DNA of 64,000 nt from DATCJA01 sp963814955 (GTDB lineage: Bacteria; Acidobacteriota; Vicinamibacteria; Vicinamibacterales; UBA2999), in assembly GCA_963814955.1 (NCBI GenBank), contig CAWFEX010000010.1, positions 1 to 64,000 on the forward strand, read 5' to 3'. This document shows, in pieces, positions 51,500 to 60,652 of the stretch. Position 1 is the first letter of the stretch. The number at the start of each line of letters is the position of its first letter. The notes under the pieces are model-generated. The model saw nothing but the letters and a program-made list of their open reading frames with translations. It was not told where the DNA came from and did no database searches. The position numbers and the translations under genes are program-made.

Positions 51500-52320
51500 T
51501 CTCGAAGCAGCTCGTTGATCGACGTCTTTGCTCTCGTCTGCGCATCGACGCGCTTGACGATGACGGCGCACGCCAGCGAGCAGGCGCCGTCGGCCGAGGG
51601 CAGGCTGCCCGGCACGACGACCGACCCGGCCGGTACTCGTCCGTAGTGCACCTGGCCGGTGGCGCGGTCGTAGATCTTGGTGCTGGCCCCGATGAACACG
51701 CCCATCGCGACGACCGAGTCCTCCTCGACGATGACGCCTTCGACGATTTCCGACCGCGCGCCGATGAAGCAGTTGTCCTCGACAATCGTGGGGTTGGCCT
51801 GAAGCGGCTCGAGCACCCCGCCAATCCCGACGCCGCCGGACAGGTGCACGTTCCGCCCGATCTGTGCGCACGAGCCGACGGTGGCCCACGTGTCGACCAT
51901 CGTTCCCTCCCCCACATAGGCCCCGATGTTGACGTAGGAGGGCATCATGACGACGTTGCGCCCGATAAAGGTGCCGATGCGCGCGACAGCGGGCGGCACG
52001 ACGCGAAAACCGCCATCGCGGAAGCTGGCGTCGCTGAAGTGCTGGAACCGCAAGGGAACCTTGTCGAACCAAGCCGTGTTGTGTCCGGGCATCACCTGGT
52101 TGTCGTGGGTCCGGAAGTACAGCAGGACGGCTTTCTTGACCCACTGGTGTGTGATCCACGCTCCGTCGATCTTCTCCGCCACGCGCAGGCGTCCCGTATT
52201 AAGACCCTCGATCACCTGGTCGAGCGCGGCGCCCAGCTCGGCGGGCGCCTGAGCCGGCGTGAGCTCCGCGCGGCGCTCGAATGCCGCGTCAATCACGGCG
52301 GCAAGTCTTTGTGTGTCCAT
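51496..52320 (-). CDS. dapD: Tetrahydrodipicolinate N-succinyltransferase
   Basis: Adds succinyl from succinyl-CoA to tetrahydrodipicolinate. 274 aa, the length of E. coli DapD. The left-handed beta-helix hexapeptide repeats run from IGTFIGRNVVMMPSYVNIGAYVGEGTMVDTWATVGSCAQIGRNVHLSG to FIGARSEIVEGVIVEEDSVVAMGVFIG. The start ATG 52320 (MDTQRLAAVIDAAFE) is well supported. Dicarboxylate binding residues FRTHDN are present. The gene choice (succinylase branch) is complete with dapC and dapE. Confidence 0.95.
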   Translation of the reverse strand: MDTQRLAAVIDAAFERRAELTPAQAPAELGAALDQVIEGLNTGRLRVAEKIDGAWITHQWVKKAVLLYFRTHDNQVMPGHNTAWFDKVPLRFQHFSDASFRDGGFRVVPPAVARIGTFIGRNVVMMPSYVNIGAYVGEGTMVDTWATVGSCAQIGRNVHLSGGVGIGGVLEPLQANPTIVEDNCFIGARSEIVEGVIVEEDSVVAMGVFIGASTKIYDRATGQVHYGRVPAGSVVVPGSLPSADGACSLACAVIVKRVDAQTRAKTSINELLRE

Positions 52321-52343
52321 CGAATCGATCCTTCGCGTCGCAG

Positions 52344-53554
52344 TCAACGACAGAACGCGGCGATCCGGCTGGCAGCCTCGACGCATTCTGCTGTGTCTGG
52401 AACGAGCGCGATCCGCACGTAACCGTATCCGGGATTCACGCCGTGCGCTGTGCGCGCGAGGTACCGGCCGGGCAGCACAGTAACGTGTGTGGCCGCGAAC
52501 AGCTCCTTCGCAAACCGCTCGTCGTCGCCAGGCGCGCCGTTGGCGTTTCCGGCTGACGGCACGCCCGCCCAGAGATAGAACCCGGCCTCTGGCCGCCGTA
52601 CGTCCATCACCGGCTGCAGAAGCGGAACCACTGCCCTGAACTTCTCTCGGTACCTCGCGCGGTTCGCGCGGACATGCGCCTCGTCGGCCCATGCGGCGAT
52701 GCTGGCGTGCTGAACGGCGAGGCTCATCGCGCACCCATGATACGTGCGATAGAGCAGGAACCGGCGGACGAGCGCCGCATCTCCCGCGACGCCGCCCGAA
52801 CGGAGACCGGGAGCGTTGGATCGCTTCGAGAGGCTGGTAAACACCAGCAGGCCGCGGAAGTCGTCGCGGCCGAGCCGCACTGCGGCCTCCAATCCCCCGA
52901 GTGGCGGTGCCTGCTCGTCGTCGTAGATTTCCGAATAGCACTCGTCCGACGCAATCACGAAGCCGTAGCGATCCGATTGCGCGAACAGCTCGCGCCATTC
53001 GTCGAGCGTCAATACGCGACCGGTCGGATTACCCGGAGAGCAGACGTACATCAACTGCGTCCGGCGCCACTCGGCGTCGGTGAGCGAGTCGAGGTCCAGG
53101 GAAACCCCCGCTCGGCCGTCTGGTTCAGGAAGCGTGGCTCGGCGCCGGCCAGCAGCGCCGCGCCTTCGTAGATCTGATAGAAGGGGTTCGGACAGACCAC
53201 GACAGGCGCCGGGTTCACGCCATCGATCACGCACTGCGCGAACGCAAAAAGTGCTTCGCGCGTCCCATTGACCGGCAGCACCTGCGAGCCTGCGTCGAGG
53301 CGTGGCAGGCAGTAGCGTCGTGTAAACCAGCCGGCCAGGGCTTCGCGCAACGCCTCTGTACCGGCGGTGGTCGGGTACGTGGAGAGGCCGTCGAGGTGAG
53401 CGACGAGAGCCGAACGGATCAGATCGGGCGTCGGGTGCTGCGGCTCCCCGAGCGACAGGCGAATCGGCGCCAGCGCCGGAGGCATGGTGGCGCCGAGCAG
53501 CGTGCGGAGCTTCTCGAACGGATAGGGCTCGAGAGCGGCGAGCCGCTCGTTCAC
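52344..53554 (-). CDS. dapC: Succinyldiaminopimelate transaminase, class I PLP enzyme (one frameshift)
   Basis: Converts N-succinyl-2-amino-6-ketopimelate to succinyl-DAP with glutamate. Start GTG 53554: NERLAALEPYPFEKLRTLL, a DapC N-terminus. Blocks: LSLGEPQHPTPDLI, STYPTTAGTEALREALAGW, LPVNGTREALFAFAQ; an indel near 53110; then YVCSPGNPTGRVL (Asn), VIASDECYSEIY (Asp, Tyr), and the PLP Lys in TSLSKRSNAPGLRSG. About 403 aa corrected. The GTG start overlaps the sulfotransferase stop by four bases. Confidence 0.9.
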
Positions 53555-54546
53555 GAGGTGGTCCCGTAGCTGCGGAGAATTGGTGCCGTCTCGAGCACTA
53601 ATCCACTGCCACTCTGACCGGCCCGTTGGTACCCCAGCGCAGCCATCTCGGACGCCAGAGAGTCCTCGATGTATTTGCGGACCGGCTGAGCAATGCGATC
53701 CACCCAGTCATGAGCCGCCCGGCCATCGATCGCGCCGCCCTGTCTGGAGAACGACGAGTTCGCGCGGTGCGATGCGCCGAGCTGAGTTGGTTCGAGGAGT
53801 GCCGGATCCCAGCCCACCGCCAACTGCGCCGCGAGCTGCCGCATCGTGGACTCCGGCGAGGTTACGAGATCTTCGAAGCGTATCCGGATGACATCGTGGG
53901 ATGCGGCGTACCGGGCAACCATGCTTCGATAGTCCTCGCAGAACTCACGCAGGTATCCCGAAACCTCCTCGATCGTTTCCTGCCGTTCCAGGTGACGCTT
54001 CAAGGTCGAGGCCGAGACGTTTCCCTGTTGCACACGTTCAGGGGTGAACTTGCCGTCCACCAGCGCCTGCATGGAGCTGAAAACTGCGCGGGGATCGCGG
54101 ATCGTGAGCAGGTGCTTCCCTTTGCCGAAGACCGAATCGACCTGTTCCCGCGTAAATCGGCAGAGGCTGCCGCAGTGATTGACCACAGCGCGGTCGAGGG
54201 ATCCGCCGACGGACGCGAAGCAGGCATCCGCGAGGCGCTCATACATGGCGGGCAGTGTTCTGGTGTCGGCGGCCGCTGCCCTCCAGGTCTGCATTATTTC
54301 TGCAACCTGTTCTCGCGGGTGCACACGGCTCAACTTTCGTTCGGCATGCTGCGCTCCGGCCGTCTCGAGCTTCTCGTCGACAGACAAACGGTCGAACATT
54401 TCGATCCGCCGCGTCGGAATCTTGTTCTTCGACGGGCGGTTCCAGTGCTCGAACGGAAACACATTGAACTCGGGGTGCCCGTCCAGCAGCATCCGCAGCA
54501 GCTTCCCGCCGCTCCGCGACAGCGATACGATCAACACGTGGTTCAT
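53551..54546 (-). CDS. Sulfotransferase-family protein
   Basis: P-loop PAPS-dependent sulfotransferase fold, 331 aa, from ATG 54546. The 5'-PSB loop is LIVSLSRSGGKLLRMLLDGHP (canonical: SxPRSGTTLLxxxL) and the 3'-PB region is LLTIRDPRAVFSSMQALVDG. Further acceptors of typical sulfotransferases: YLREFCEDYRSMVARYA, IRFEDLVTSPESTMRQLAAQL. It is first in the DAP operon with GTGA overlap to dapC, an odd place. Sulfation of a surface glycan or peptide is possible but not shown. It diverges from the oxygenase-like gene (134 bp). Confidence 0.85.
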   Translation of the reverse strand: MNHVLIVSLSRSGGKLLRMLLDGHPEFNVFPFEHWNRPSKNKIPTRRIEMFDRLSVDEKLETAGAQHAERKLSRVHPREQVAEIMQTWRAAAADTRTLPAMYERLADACFASVGGSLDRAVVNHCGSLCRFTREQVDSVFGKGKHLLTIRDPRAVFSSMQALVDGKFTPERVQQGNVSASTLKRHLERQETIEEVSGYLREFCEDYRSMVARYAASHDVIRIRFEDLVTSPESTMRQLAAQLAVGWDPALLEPTQLGASHRANSSFSRQGGAIDGRAAHDWVDRIAQPVRKYIEDSLASEMAALGYQRAGQSGSGLVLETAPILRSYGTTS

Positions 54547-54679
54547 GCGTCGGGATACGAGATGAGGGGAACATCGTACTCTGACGCACCGTACCGGAGC
54601 GACATCGGCAGCACGACCGTAAGCGCGCAAAGGCCAGCGCGAGCCGATGTAAGATCACGCGGCAAGTGTTGGGCAATTC

Positions 54680-55516
54680 TTGAATGAAGCTTCCGTGACG
54701 TCCACCCTACCGAGAACGGATTCGCTCGCGATCCACCTTCGTCAGGCAATTGCCAACGCCGCGGTCCAGACCGATCCGGGCCCGTACATGGTCGTATCGA
54801 ATCTGTTTCCGGACGATGTGTATGCGCTTCTGTTGGAGACAATGCCGCCGCCAGACGCATTCGAAGTTGCAGATCGGACGAAGGCGAACTTCGACCCGGC
54901 CGGAACGACGGATGTTCCCGCACAATCGCGTGACGTTTGGCTCTGGTTCCACAACGACGTCGTCGACGGGTTACTGACGCCGGCACTGTTCGCCGCCTTT
55001 CGTTCGTCAATCGCCAGTGCTTATCGGGCGGCGTTTGGTTCCGTGCTCGCCGACGAGGCGCTCGACCTGCAGCATCGCGCCTTTCAGGGGCGACTCATGC
55101 TCCGGCGGCCTGGCTACCGGCTCAAGCCGCACCGCGATAAGAAGAGTGCGACACTGACGGGCCTCATCTACTTCGCGCGCCCCGGTGACAGCCCCGATTT
55201 CGGCACCGATCTGTATCGTGTCGAGAACGATCAGGAGGCGCCCATCAAGAAGACCTACTATCCCGAGGCGCACGGCGCGCGAACAGAGCTCGCGCGATCC
55301 GTACCGTTCGTCAGGAACGCGGCTCTGGTTTTCATGAACGTGCCCGGCATGGCGCATGGCGCCGGCATTCCACCAGACGCGCCACAAGCTGCGCGATACG
55401 CGTACCAGTTCTACGTCGGTCCCGCCAAATCCGACCTGGTGCGCCTGGTGCGGCGGCTGCCCTCGGAACTGGCGGCCGCGTGGACTTTCCTCAAGGCGCC
55501 TGACGACAACTACTGA
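54680..55516 (+). CDS. 2OG-Fe(II) oxygenase-like protein
   Basis: The 278-aa protein starts with TTG 54680 (or GTG 54695). A double-stranded beta-helix oxygenase pattern is visible: GRLMLRRPGYRLKPHRDKKSATLTGLIYFA (HxD), FGTDLYRV, then RNAALVFMNVPGMAHG (second His) with AARYAYQFYV. Iron ligands would be His and Asp in KPHRD and His in MAHG; a conserved Arg follows. It could hydroxylate a peptide or sugar. It is transcribed away from the sulfotransferase, with which it may share a role in modifying surface molecules, since both lack obvious metabolic partners. Confidence 0.65.
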   Translation: MNEASVTSTLPRTDSLAIHLRQAIANAAVQTDPGPYMVVSNLFPDDVYALLLETMPPPDAFEVADRTKANFDPAGTTDVPAQSRDVWLWFHNDVVDGLLTPALFAAFRSSIASAYRAAFGSVLADEALDLQHRAFQGRLMLRRPGYRLKPHRDKKSATLTGLIYFARPGDSPDFGTDLYRVENDQEAPIKKTYYPEAHGARTELARSVPFVRNAALVFMNVPGMAHGAGIPPDAPQAARYAYQFYVGPAKSDLVRLVRRLPSELAAAWTFLKAPDDNY

Positions 55517-55847
55517 CCGGTTACTCCACAGAACACATCGCTTTTTCAGCGCGATCAACCGTACGTCACTGCACCAGAGGCTGACGGGTTTCTGCCGTCG
55601 CGGTGCAACCTGTCTCCGAGGCACCAACGCACGGTGACACGGCCACCGCATGTGGTGAACGTGGCGATCGAGTTCACCAGTGCCTCGACTTTCGACGCGG
55701 GTGCAACATTTGCACTTCTGCAAACAGCGAGACGGACGAGGGGTCTGAAGCTTTTGTGTATGTGCCGGGGCCGCCGACAGCATGACCCAACGTCGCATTA
55801 GTGAGACGGTCGGAACCCGAGAACCGGACATAAGTAGGAAGGCGATC
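55517..55847. other. 331-bp intergenic region upstream of the aspartase operon
   Basis: No credible gene. It contains the CCACAGAACACATCGC stretch after the oxygenase stop, a possible sigma-54 site or operator at 55700-55715, and a strong Shine-Dalgarno (AGGAAGG) before the ATG at 55848. It should hold the operon's promoter. Confidence 0.6.
55700..55715 (+). promoter_or_regulatory. Candidate -24/-12 (sigma-54) promoter or GTGCAA-N3-TTGCAC operator
   Basis: GG at 55700-55701 and GC at 55712-55713 are ten bases apart, with TTTGCA around the -12, matching the sigma-54 spacing; the -24 block reads GGTGCA rather than TGGCAC. The same bases form a perfect inverted repeat, GTGCAA-N3-TTGCAC, so a repressor site is an alternative. 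It is 135 bp upstream of the aspartase ATG. Confidence 0.4.
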
Positions 55848-57443
55848 ATGAACGCGATTCCGAATGGAAGAAGAAGGAACGTGCCGCTTGTTATCACCAC
55901 CCTCGCACTCGCCTGCGCGTGTGTGCTTCAGACCGCTTGTGGGCTTCAGGACACAACGCCGGCAGCGGCGCAGACCGCAAGCGGACAGCCGGCGCCTGGG
56001 ACGCGACCAGCGCCTGAGAAGCCCACTGGGCCCGTGCGTGTCGAGAAAGATCTACTTGGAGAAAAAGAGATCCCGGCGGACGCCTACTATGGCGTTCAAA
56101 CAGCACGAGCGCTCGAGAACTTTCAGATCTCCGGAGTGCCGATCAACCACTATCCCGGGTTCGTCGAAGCCTGGGCCATCGTGAAACTCGCCGCGGCGCG
56201 AGCCAACACCGACGTCGGCGCCATGAAGAAGGAAACCCTTGCGGCCATCGAGAAAGCGGCTGACGCGGTACGGAACGGCAAATACCACGATCAATTCGTC
56301 GTCGACTGGTACCAGGGAGGTGCCGGCACCTCTACGAACATGAACGCGAACGAGGTGCTCGCCAACGTCGCGCTCGAGCTCACCGGACACAAGAAAGGCC
56401 ATTACACGACCGTCGAGCCGCACGACGATTTGAACATGTCGCAATCGACGAACGATTCCTATCCCACTGCGATCAAAGTGGCGTTCCTTCTGCGCAACGA
56501 CAAGCTGACCGCGGAGCTCGAGAAGCTGGTCGCTTCATTTCGAGCAAAGGGCGATGCCTACATCGATATCGTCAAGATGGGCCGCACCGAGCTGCAGGAT
56601 GCCGTGCCGATGACGGTAGGACAGGAATTTCACGCATTTGCGGCCTCCCTGGAGAGCGAGATCAAGCTGCTGCGCGAGGCCGAGAAGCACCTCTACGCCG
56701 TCAACATGGGTGCCACGGCCATCGGAACGGGGATCAATGCGCCGAAGGGTTATGCGGAGCGAACCGCCGCGCATCTGGCACAACTCACCGGCAAGCCGAT
56801 CGTGCCGGCTTCCGACATGCTCGCGGCTACGTGGGACCAGCAGGGCTTTGTCGTCTATTCGTCGGCACTGAAAAGCCTCGCGGTAAAGCTGTCGAAGATC
56901 GCCAGCGATCTGATCCTGCTCACCTCAGGACCGCGCGCGGGCCTCGCGGAAATCAACCTGCCGGCACTTCAACCGGGCTCCTCGATCATGCCGGGCAAAG
57001 TGAATCCCGTCATGCCCGAGCTCGTCAACATCGTCGCCTTTCGCGTGATGGGGAACGACTACAGCGTGGCCTTGGCCGCCCACTCCGGGCAGCTTCAACT
57101 CAACGCGTACGAGCCGCTCGAGGGCCTCGCGGTCATGGAATCCCAGCACCTGCTCTTCAACACCTCGAAGGCGTTTCGAACCCTTTGTATCGACGGGATT
57201 ACGGTCAACGAGAAGGTGCTGGAGCATTACATGGAAACCACCGTCGGCATCGTCACCGCGCTGAACCCGGTACTCGGATACGAGAAAGCCACCGAACTGG
57301 CGACCGAGGCCTACAAGAGCGGCAAGGGCATCCTGGAGATCATCCGGGCAAGGAAGCTCCTGACCGAGCAGCAGATCGCCGAGTTGCTCGACCCGGCGAA
57401 GCTGACGAACCTCGACAAGACGAAGTATCGCAGGACGAGATAG
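55848..57443 (+). CDS. aspA: Exported aspartate ammonia-lyase
   Basis: Deaminates L-aspartate to fumarate and ammonia. Over 460 residues follow E. coli AspA closely: LLGEKEIPADAYYGVQTARALENF, YQGGAGTSTNMNANEVLAN, DLNMSQSTNDSYPTA, MGRTELQDAVPMTVGQEF, MGATAIGTGINAPKGY, the signature loop GSSIMPGKVNPVMPE, and the C-terminal GIVTALNPVLGYE. But the enzyme has an N-terminal extension: basic MNAIPNGRRRN, hydrophobic VPLVITTLALACACVLQTACG and a Pro/Ala/Gln linker, i.e. a signal peptide. The lipobox is imperfect (LQTAC). Known aspartases are cytoplasmic. Start ATG 55848 has AGGAAGG upstream. Followed by asparaginase and porin genes. Confidence 0.9.
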   Translation: MNAIPNGRRRNVPLVITTLALACACVLQTACGLQDTTPAAAQTASGQPAPGTRPAPEKPTGPVRVEKDLLGEKEIPADAYYGVQTARALENFQISGVPINHYPGFVEAWAIVKLAAARANTDVGAMKKETLAAIEKAADAVRNGKYHDQFVVDWYQGGAGTSTNMNANEVLANVALELTGHKKGHYTTVEPHDDLNMSQSTNDSYPTAIKVAFLLRNDKLTAELEKLVASFRAKGDAYIDIVKMGRTELQDAVPMTVGQEFHAFAASLESEIKLLREAEKHLYAVNMGATAIGTGINAPKGYAERTAAHLAQLTGKPIVPASDMLAATWDQQGFVVYSSALKSLAVKLSKIASDLILLTSGPRAGLAEINLPALQPGSSIMPGKVNPVMPELVNIVAFRVMGNDYSVALAAHSGQLQLNAYEPLEGLAVMESQHLLFNTSKAFRTLCIDGITVNEKVLEHYMETTVGIVTALNPVLGYEKATELATEAYKSGKGILEIIRARKLLTEQQIAELLDPAKLTNLDKTKYRRTR

Positions 57444-57508
57444 GAAGCACACACGAGATCGAACCCAAGACCGAAGTTTCGAATTCTTTCACGAAGAGGG
57501 GATCAGCA

Positions 57509-58586
57509 ATGACGAGCGTGTCTCGCAAGAAATCGATAATCGTGATGATGATCGTCGCCCTGGGCGTCGGCGTGGAATTTGTTCCGGCACAGGGCAGGAA
57601 GCCCAACGTCATGATCCTGGCGACCGGGGGAACGATCGCCGGTGCCGCGTCAACCGGTACGCAAGCGGGCTACACATCCGGCGCGGTGACCATCGATACG
57701 ATGCTTGCTGCCGTTCCGGGAATCTCTGAAATCGCGCAATATCAAGGGGGAGCAGGTGTCGAACGTCGGCTCGCAGGACATGAGCTTCGACATCCTGCTC
57801 AAGGTCGCCAAGCGCATCAACGAGCTGGCGAAATCGAACAACGTCGACGGCTTCGTGATTACCCACGGCACCGACACCATGGAGGAATCCGCTTTCTTCC
57901 TGAATCTGACGGTGAAGACAGATAAGCCCGTGGTGATGGTGGGCTCGATGCGCCCCTCGACCGCGGTCAGCGCGGACGGACCGCTGAACCTCTACAACGC
58001 CGTTGGTGTGGCCGCCGATCCCAAGGCCGGTGGCCGTGGGGTGCTGGTCGTGATGAATGACTGGATCCACGGTGCGCACTCACTCACCAAGACCAGCACG
58101 ACCGCGGTCCAGACCTTCATGTCGCCGGTCCGCGGGCTCGTTGGCGTAGCAACCTACGGCAAGAACGACTTCTATACGAGGCCTGAGTGGAAACACACCA
58201 CGCAGACCGAGTTCGACATCACGCAAGTCAGCGAGCTGCCACGCGTAGACATCATCTTCGCTTCCATGGACATGTCGTCCGACTTGATTGACGCAGCCGC
58301 GGCAAACGGCGCCAAAGGCATCGTCATTGCCGGAGTCGGGAACGGCAACATGAACAAGGCGTCGGTGACAGCGGCGGCGAACGCGGTGAAGAAAGGTGTG
58401 GCCGTCGTGCGGAGCTCGCGCGTAGCAACGGGAACCGTCGGACGGAACGTCGAGCTCAACGACGACGAGCTGGGCTTCGTCGCGTCGGACGAGTTGAATC
58501 CGCAGAAGTCGCGGGTTCTCCTGTCGCTGGCTCTGATGAAGCACCGGCGCCCCGAAGGGCTGCAGCCGCTGTTCTCCACGTACTGA
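57509..58586 (+). CDS. ansB: Exported type II L-asparaginase (one frameshift)
   Basis: Hydrolyses asparagine to aspartate and ammonia. ATG 57509 with GAGGGG upstream, signal peptide KSIIVMMIVALGVGVEFVPAQG. Catalytic motifs: ILATGGTIAGAAS (nucleophile Thr), AGYTSG (Tyr on the flap), then an extra C near 57738, NIKGEQVSNVGSQDMS, and VDGFVITHGTDTMEESAFF (Thr-Asp). FNLTVKTDKPVVMVGSMRP and SADGPLNLYNAV are normal. About 358 aa corrected, a typical secreted type II enzyme. It lies 65 bp after the aspartase gene, so its product is the aspartase's substrate. Confidence 0.92.
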
Positions 58587-58609
58587 AAACGATTGGGCCG
58601 GCCATCCCC

Positions 58610-59914
58610 ATGACACCACCCACAATCGCGACTCGGCCGACGATCCTGATGGTCGTAATTGCGCTCTTCTGCGTTCCGTTGACGCTGGAGGGCCGGCAAA
58701 CGGCCGGGTCGCAGAGTACGGCTCGAGCGTCGCAGCCGTCAACGATCGACGACACGCTCGAGGCGGGCGACGACGAGGTCGCGCGACCCGCGCGCGACCT
58801 GGTGACCTGGAACGAGCACGATGGGCGACTCTTTACGCTCCGCATCGGCGGTGGCTTTTTGTACGAATACGCAGGCTACGCCCAGGACGAGGACAGTAGA
58901 GAGCAGATTGCACTGAGTCCCGAGCCGAAGACCCGGGACCTCCGCATCTTGTTGAGGGGACGTCTCAAGTTCAAACGACCAACGACGTGGAGTACCGGGA
59001 TCATGCGGGATTTCGTGACCAACGACTGGACGTTCCGGCAAACCGGCCTCATGGTGGACGTGCCCGAGATCTACGGCCAGATCTTCATCGGACGCAGCAA
59101 AGAAGGCTTCTCTCTCAACAAAGTCATGGTGGGATACGCCGGGTGGACGATGGAACGAACGCCGATGAGCGACGCGACGATCCCTATCCTCGCCGACGGC
59201 ATCAAATGGCTCGGCTATTTACCCACGAAGCATCTCCTCTGGAACGTCGGATTCTACGGGGACGCGCTCTCTGAAGGTGAAAGCTTTTCGACCTACGCGC
59301 ATCAGCTTTCGGGCCGAGTCGCATGGGTGCCTCTGGCATCGGAGGAAACGGTCCTTCACATCGGCCTCAACCTCCGTGACGGAAAGCCGGCGAACGGCAT
59401 GTTGCAGCTTCGTTCGCGGCCCGAGTCATTCGGGGCGCCGTTCTTCGTCGATACCGGAAGGTTTCCCGCTAAAAACACCAAGACGACGGCGCTCGAAGCC
59501 TACTACCGGCCGGGCAACTTACTGGTCGGCACGGAGTACTTCTTACAGGCTGTGGATGCTGCCGAGTCGGGTGATCCGGTCTTCCACGGTGGAACCGCGG
59601 TGGTCTCCTGGCTGGCCACCGGCGAGACGCGCGTCTACAACACCCGCGGCGGATTCTTCGATTCAGTGTCACCGGCGCGCCCTGTCTTTCAGGGAGGATC
59701 CGGAGCCTGGGAACTGGTGGCTAATTTCTCGTTCATCGACCTGGACAGCGGCTCGCGGCGAGGGGGCAAGTTCTGGAGAATCACGCCGATGGTGAACTGG
59801 CATCTCTCGGACAACATGCGGCTCGAGATCGCCTACGGGTATGGCTCGCTCGATCGCTTCAGCCGCGTCGGCGACACCCAGTTCTTCCAGAGCCGTCTTC
59901 AGCTACAGCTCTGA
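58610..59914 (+). CDS. Phosphate-selective porin O/P-type outer-membrane porin
   Basis: The 434-aa protein has a signal peptide (ILMVVIALFCVPLTLEG) and a 16-strand-type barrel: RIGGGFLYEYAGYAQDED, LRILLRGRLKFKRPTTWSTGIM, VPEIYGQIFIGRSKEGFSLNKVMVGYAGWTMER and C-terminal LSDNMRLEIAYGYGSLDRFSR with a final FFQSRLQLQL. This layout is that of OprO/OprP porins, which form anion-selective trimers. It is 24 bp from the asparaginase gene. In this operon it may admit asparagine or dicarboxylates into the periplasm, or it may be a general porin. Confidence 0.82.
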   Translation: MTPPTIATRPTILMVVIALFCVPLTLEGRQTAGSQSTARASQPSTIDDTLEAGDDEVARPARDLVTWNEHDGRLFTLRIGGGFLYEYAGYAQDEDSREQIALSPEPKTRDLRILLRGRLKFKRPTTWSTGIMRDFVTNDWTFRQTGLMVDVPEIYGQIFIGRSKEGFSLNKVMVGYAGWTMERTPMSDATIPILADGIKWLGYLPTKHLLWNVGFYGDALSEGESFSTYAHQLSGRVAWVPLASEETVLHIGLNLRDGKPANGMLQLRSRPESFGAPFFVDTGRFPAKNTKTTALEAYYRPGNLLVGTEYFLQAVDAAESGDPVFHGGTAVVSWLATGETRVYNTRGGFFDSVSPARPVFQGGSGAWELVANFSFIDLDSGSRRGGKFWRITPMVNWHLSDNMRLEIAYGYGSLDRFSRVGDTQFFQSRLQLQL

Positions 59915-59951
59915 GCAGGAATGCTTCGGCGTGCGAATCTGCGGCGAGGGC

Positions 59952-60380
59952 TCAACCGATGTCCGTCGGCGTTGATGATTCCAGTCGGCACCCCACGTCG
60001 TACCACACGAAGCTCCGCGAGGTCATGCGACGTGACCAGATCACGCGCGCCGATACGGAAGTCCAACCGTTCTTACACATCAGTTCCAGTACGAGGTCCA
60101 TGCCTGGAGCGAGCTCACGATCACCGAGCAATCCGACGCCACTGGCAGAGATGTCGATGATGCGGTAGACGTCGAGCGCAGACGCCGCGAGGGCGCTCCG
60201 TAGCCAAGACACATCCGACGGCCGTGGGCGGACTTCGGCCCTGCGTTCGACGGGTCCTTGTGGACGATCCGCTTCGAGGTCGGCGCTCACTGGCAAACTG
60301 ATTTCCCAAACGCGCAGCGGTCGCTTCAGCCAGCTGCGACGCCGTTCACCAATGTCTCTGTAAGCGCTTGGTGCCCGCAA
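59952..60380 (-). CDS. PilZ-domain protein
   Basis: A 142-aa protein with a C-terminal PilZ-like barrel: YRIIDISASGVGLLGDRELAPGMDLVLEL (DxSxxG), WTSVSARVIWSRR and VGCRLE. The RxxxR half of the cyclic-di-GMP motif may be in ERRAEVRPRP, but spacing to the barrel is long, so binding is uncertain. It converges with the porin gene. The N-terminus is basic and probably disordered. Function unknown. Confidence 0.65.
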   Translation of the reverse strand: MRAPSAYRDIGERRRSWLKRPLRVWEISLPVSADLEADRPQGPVERRAEVRPRPSDVSWLRSALAASALDVYRIIDISASGVGLLGDRELAPGMDLVLELMCKNGWTSVSARVIWSRRMTSRSFVWYDVGCRLESSTPTDIG

Positions 60381-60506
60381 TGAGACGAAGGGGCAACGAA
60401 CGGAAACCGAACGAGCGTCGTTCTAAAGGCAGGTCGTCCACATCAGCCGAAAGCCTGAGCGGAGACAGATGAGCCGCGATTCAGGCGTCGAACCCGGGTT
60501 GTATTC

Positions 60507-60582
60507 TGGTGCCGAGGGGCAGAATTGAACTGCCGACACCGTGATTTTCAGTCACGTGCTCTACCAACTGAGCTACCTCGGC
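60507..60582 (-). tRNA. tRNA-Phe (GAA)
   Basis: Acceptor GCCGAGG pairs with CCTCGGC; D-loop AGCTCAGTTGGTAGAGC; anticodon stem CGTGA/TCACG with loop CTGAAAA, anticodon GAA; T-arm CGGCAGTTCAATTCTGCC; discriminator A and CCA encoded in the DNA. 76 nt. Confidence 0.97.
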
Positions 60583-60615
60583 ACTTTTGGTGATGTCGTG
60601 ATGGAAGGAAACGCC

Positions 60616-60621
60616 AGTATA
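60616..60621 (-). promoter_or_regulatory. Putative -10 box of tRNA-Phe
   Basis: TATACT on the minus strand, 33 bases upstream of the mature 5' end. No convincing -35 is present. Confidence 0.4.
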
Positions 60622-60652
60622 TCACCCGCCTGCTGACCATTTGGCAGGGGTT

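Noticed and set aside
50351..52159. 602-aa frame merging dapE with upstream sequence
   Set aside because: The upstream part is antisense-like reading of dapD in another frame; the GTG at 51499 with GTGA overlap is the true dapE start.
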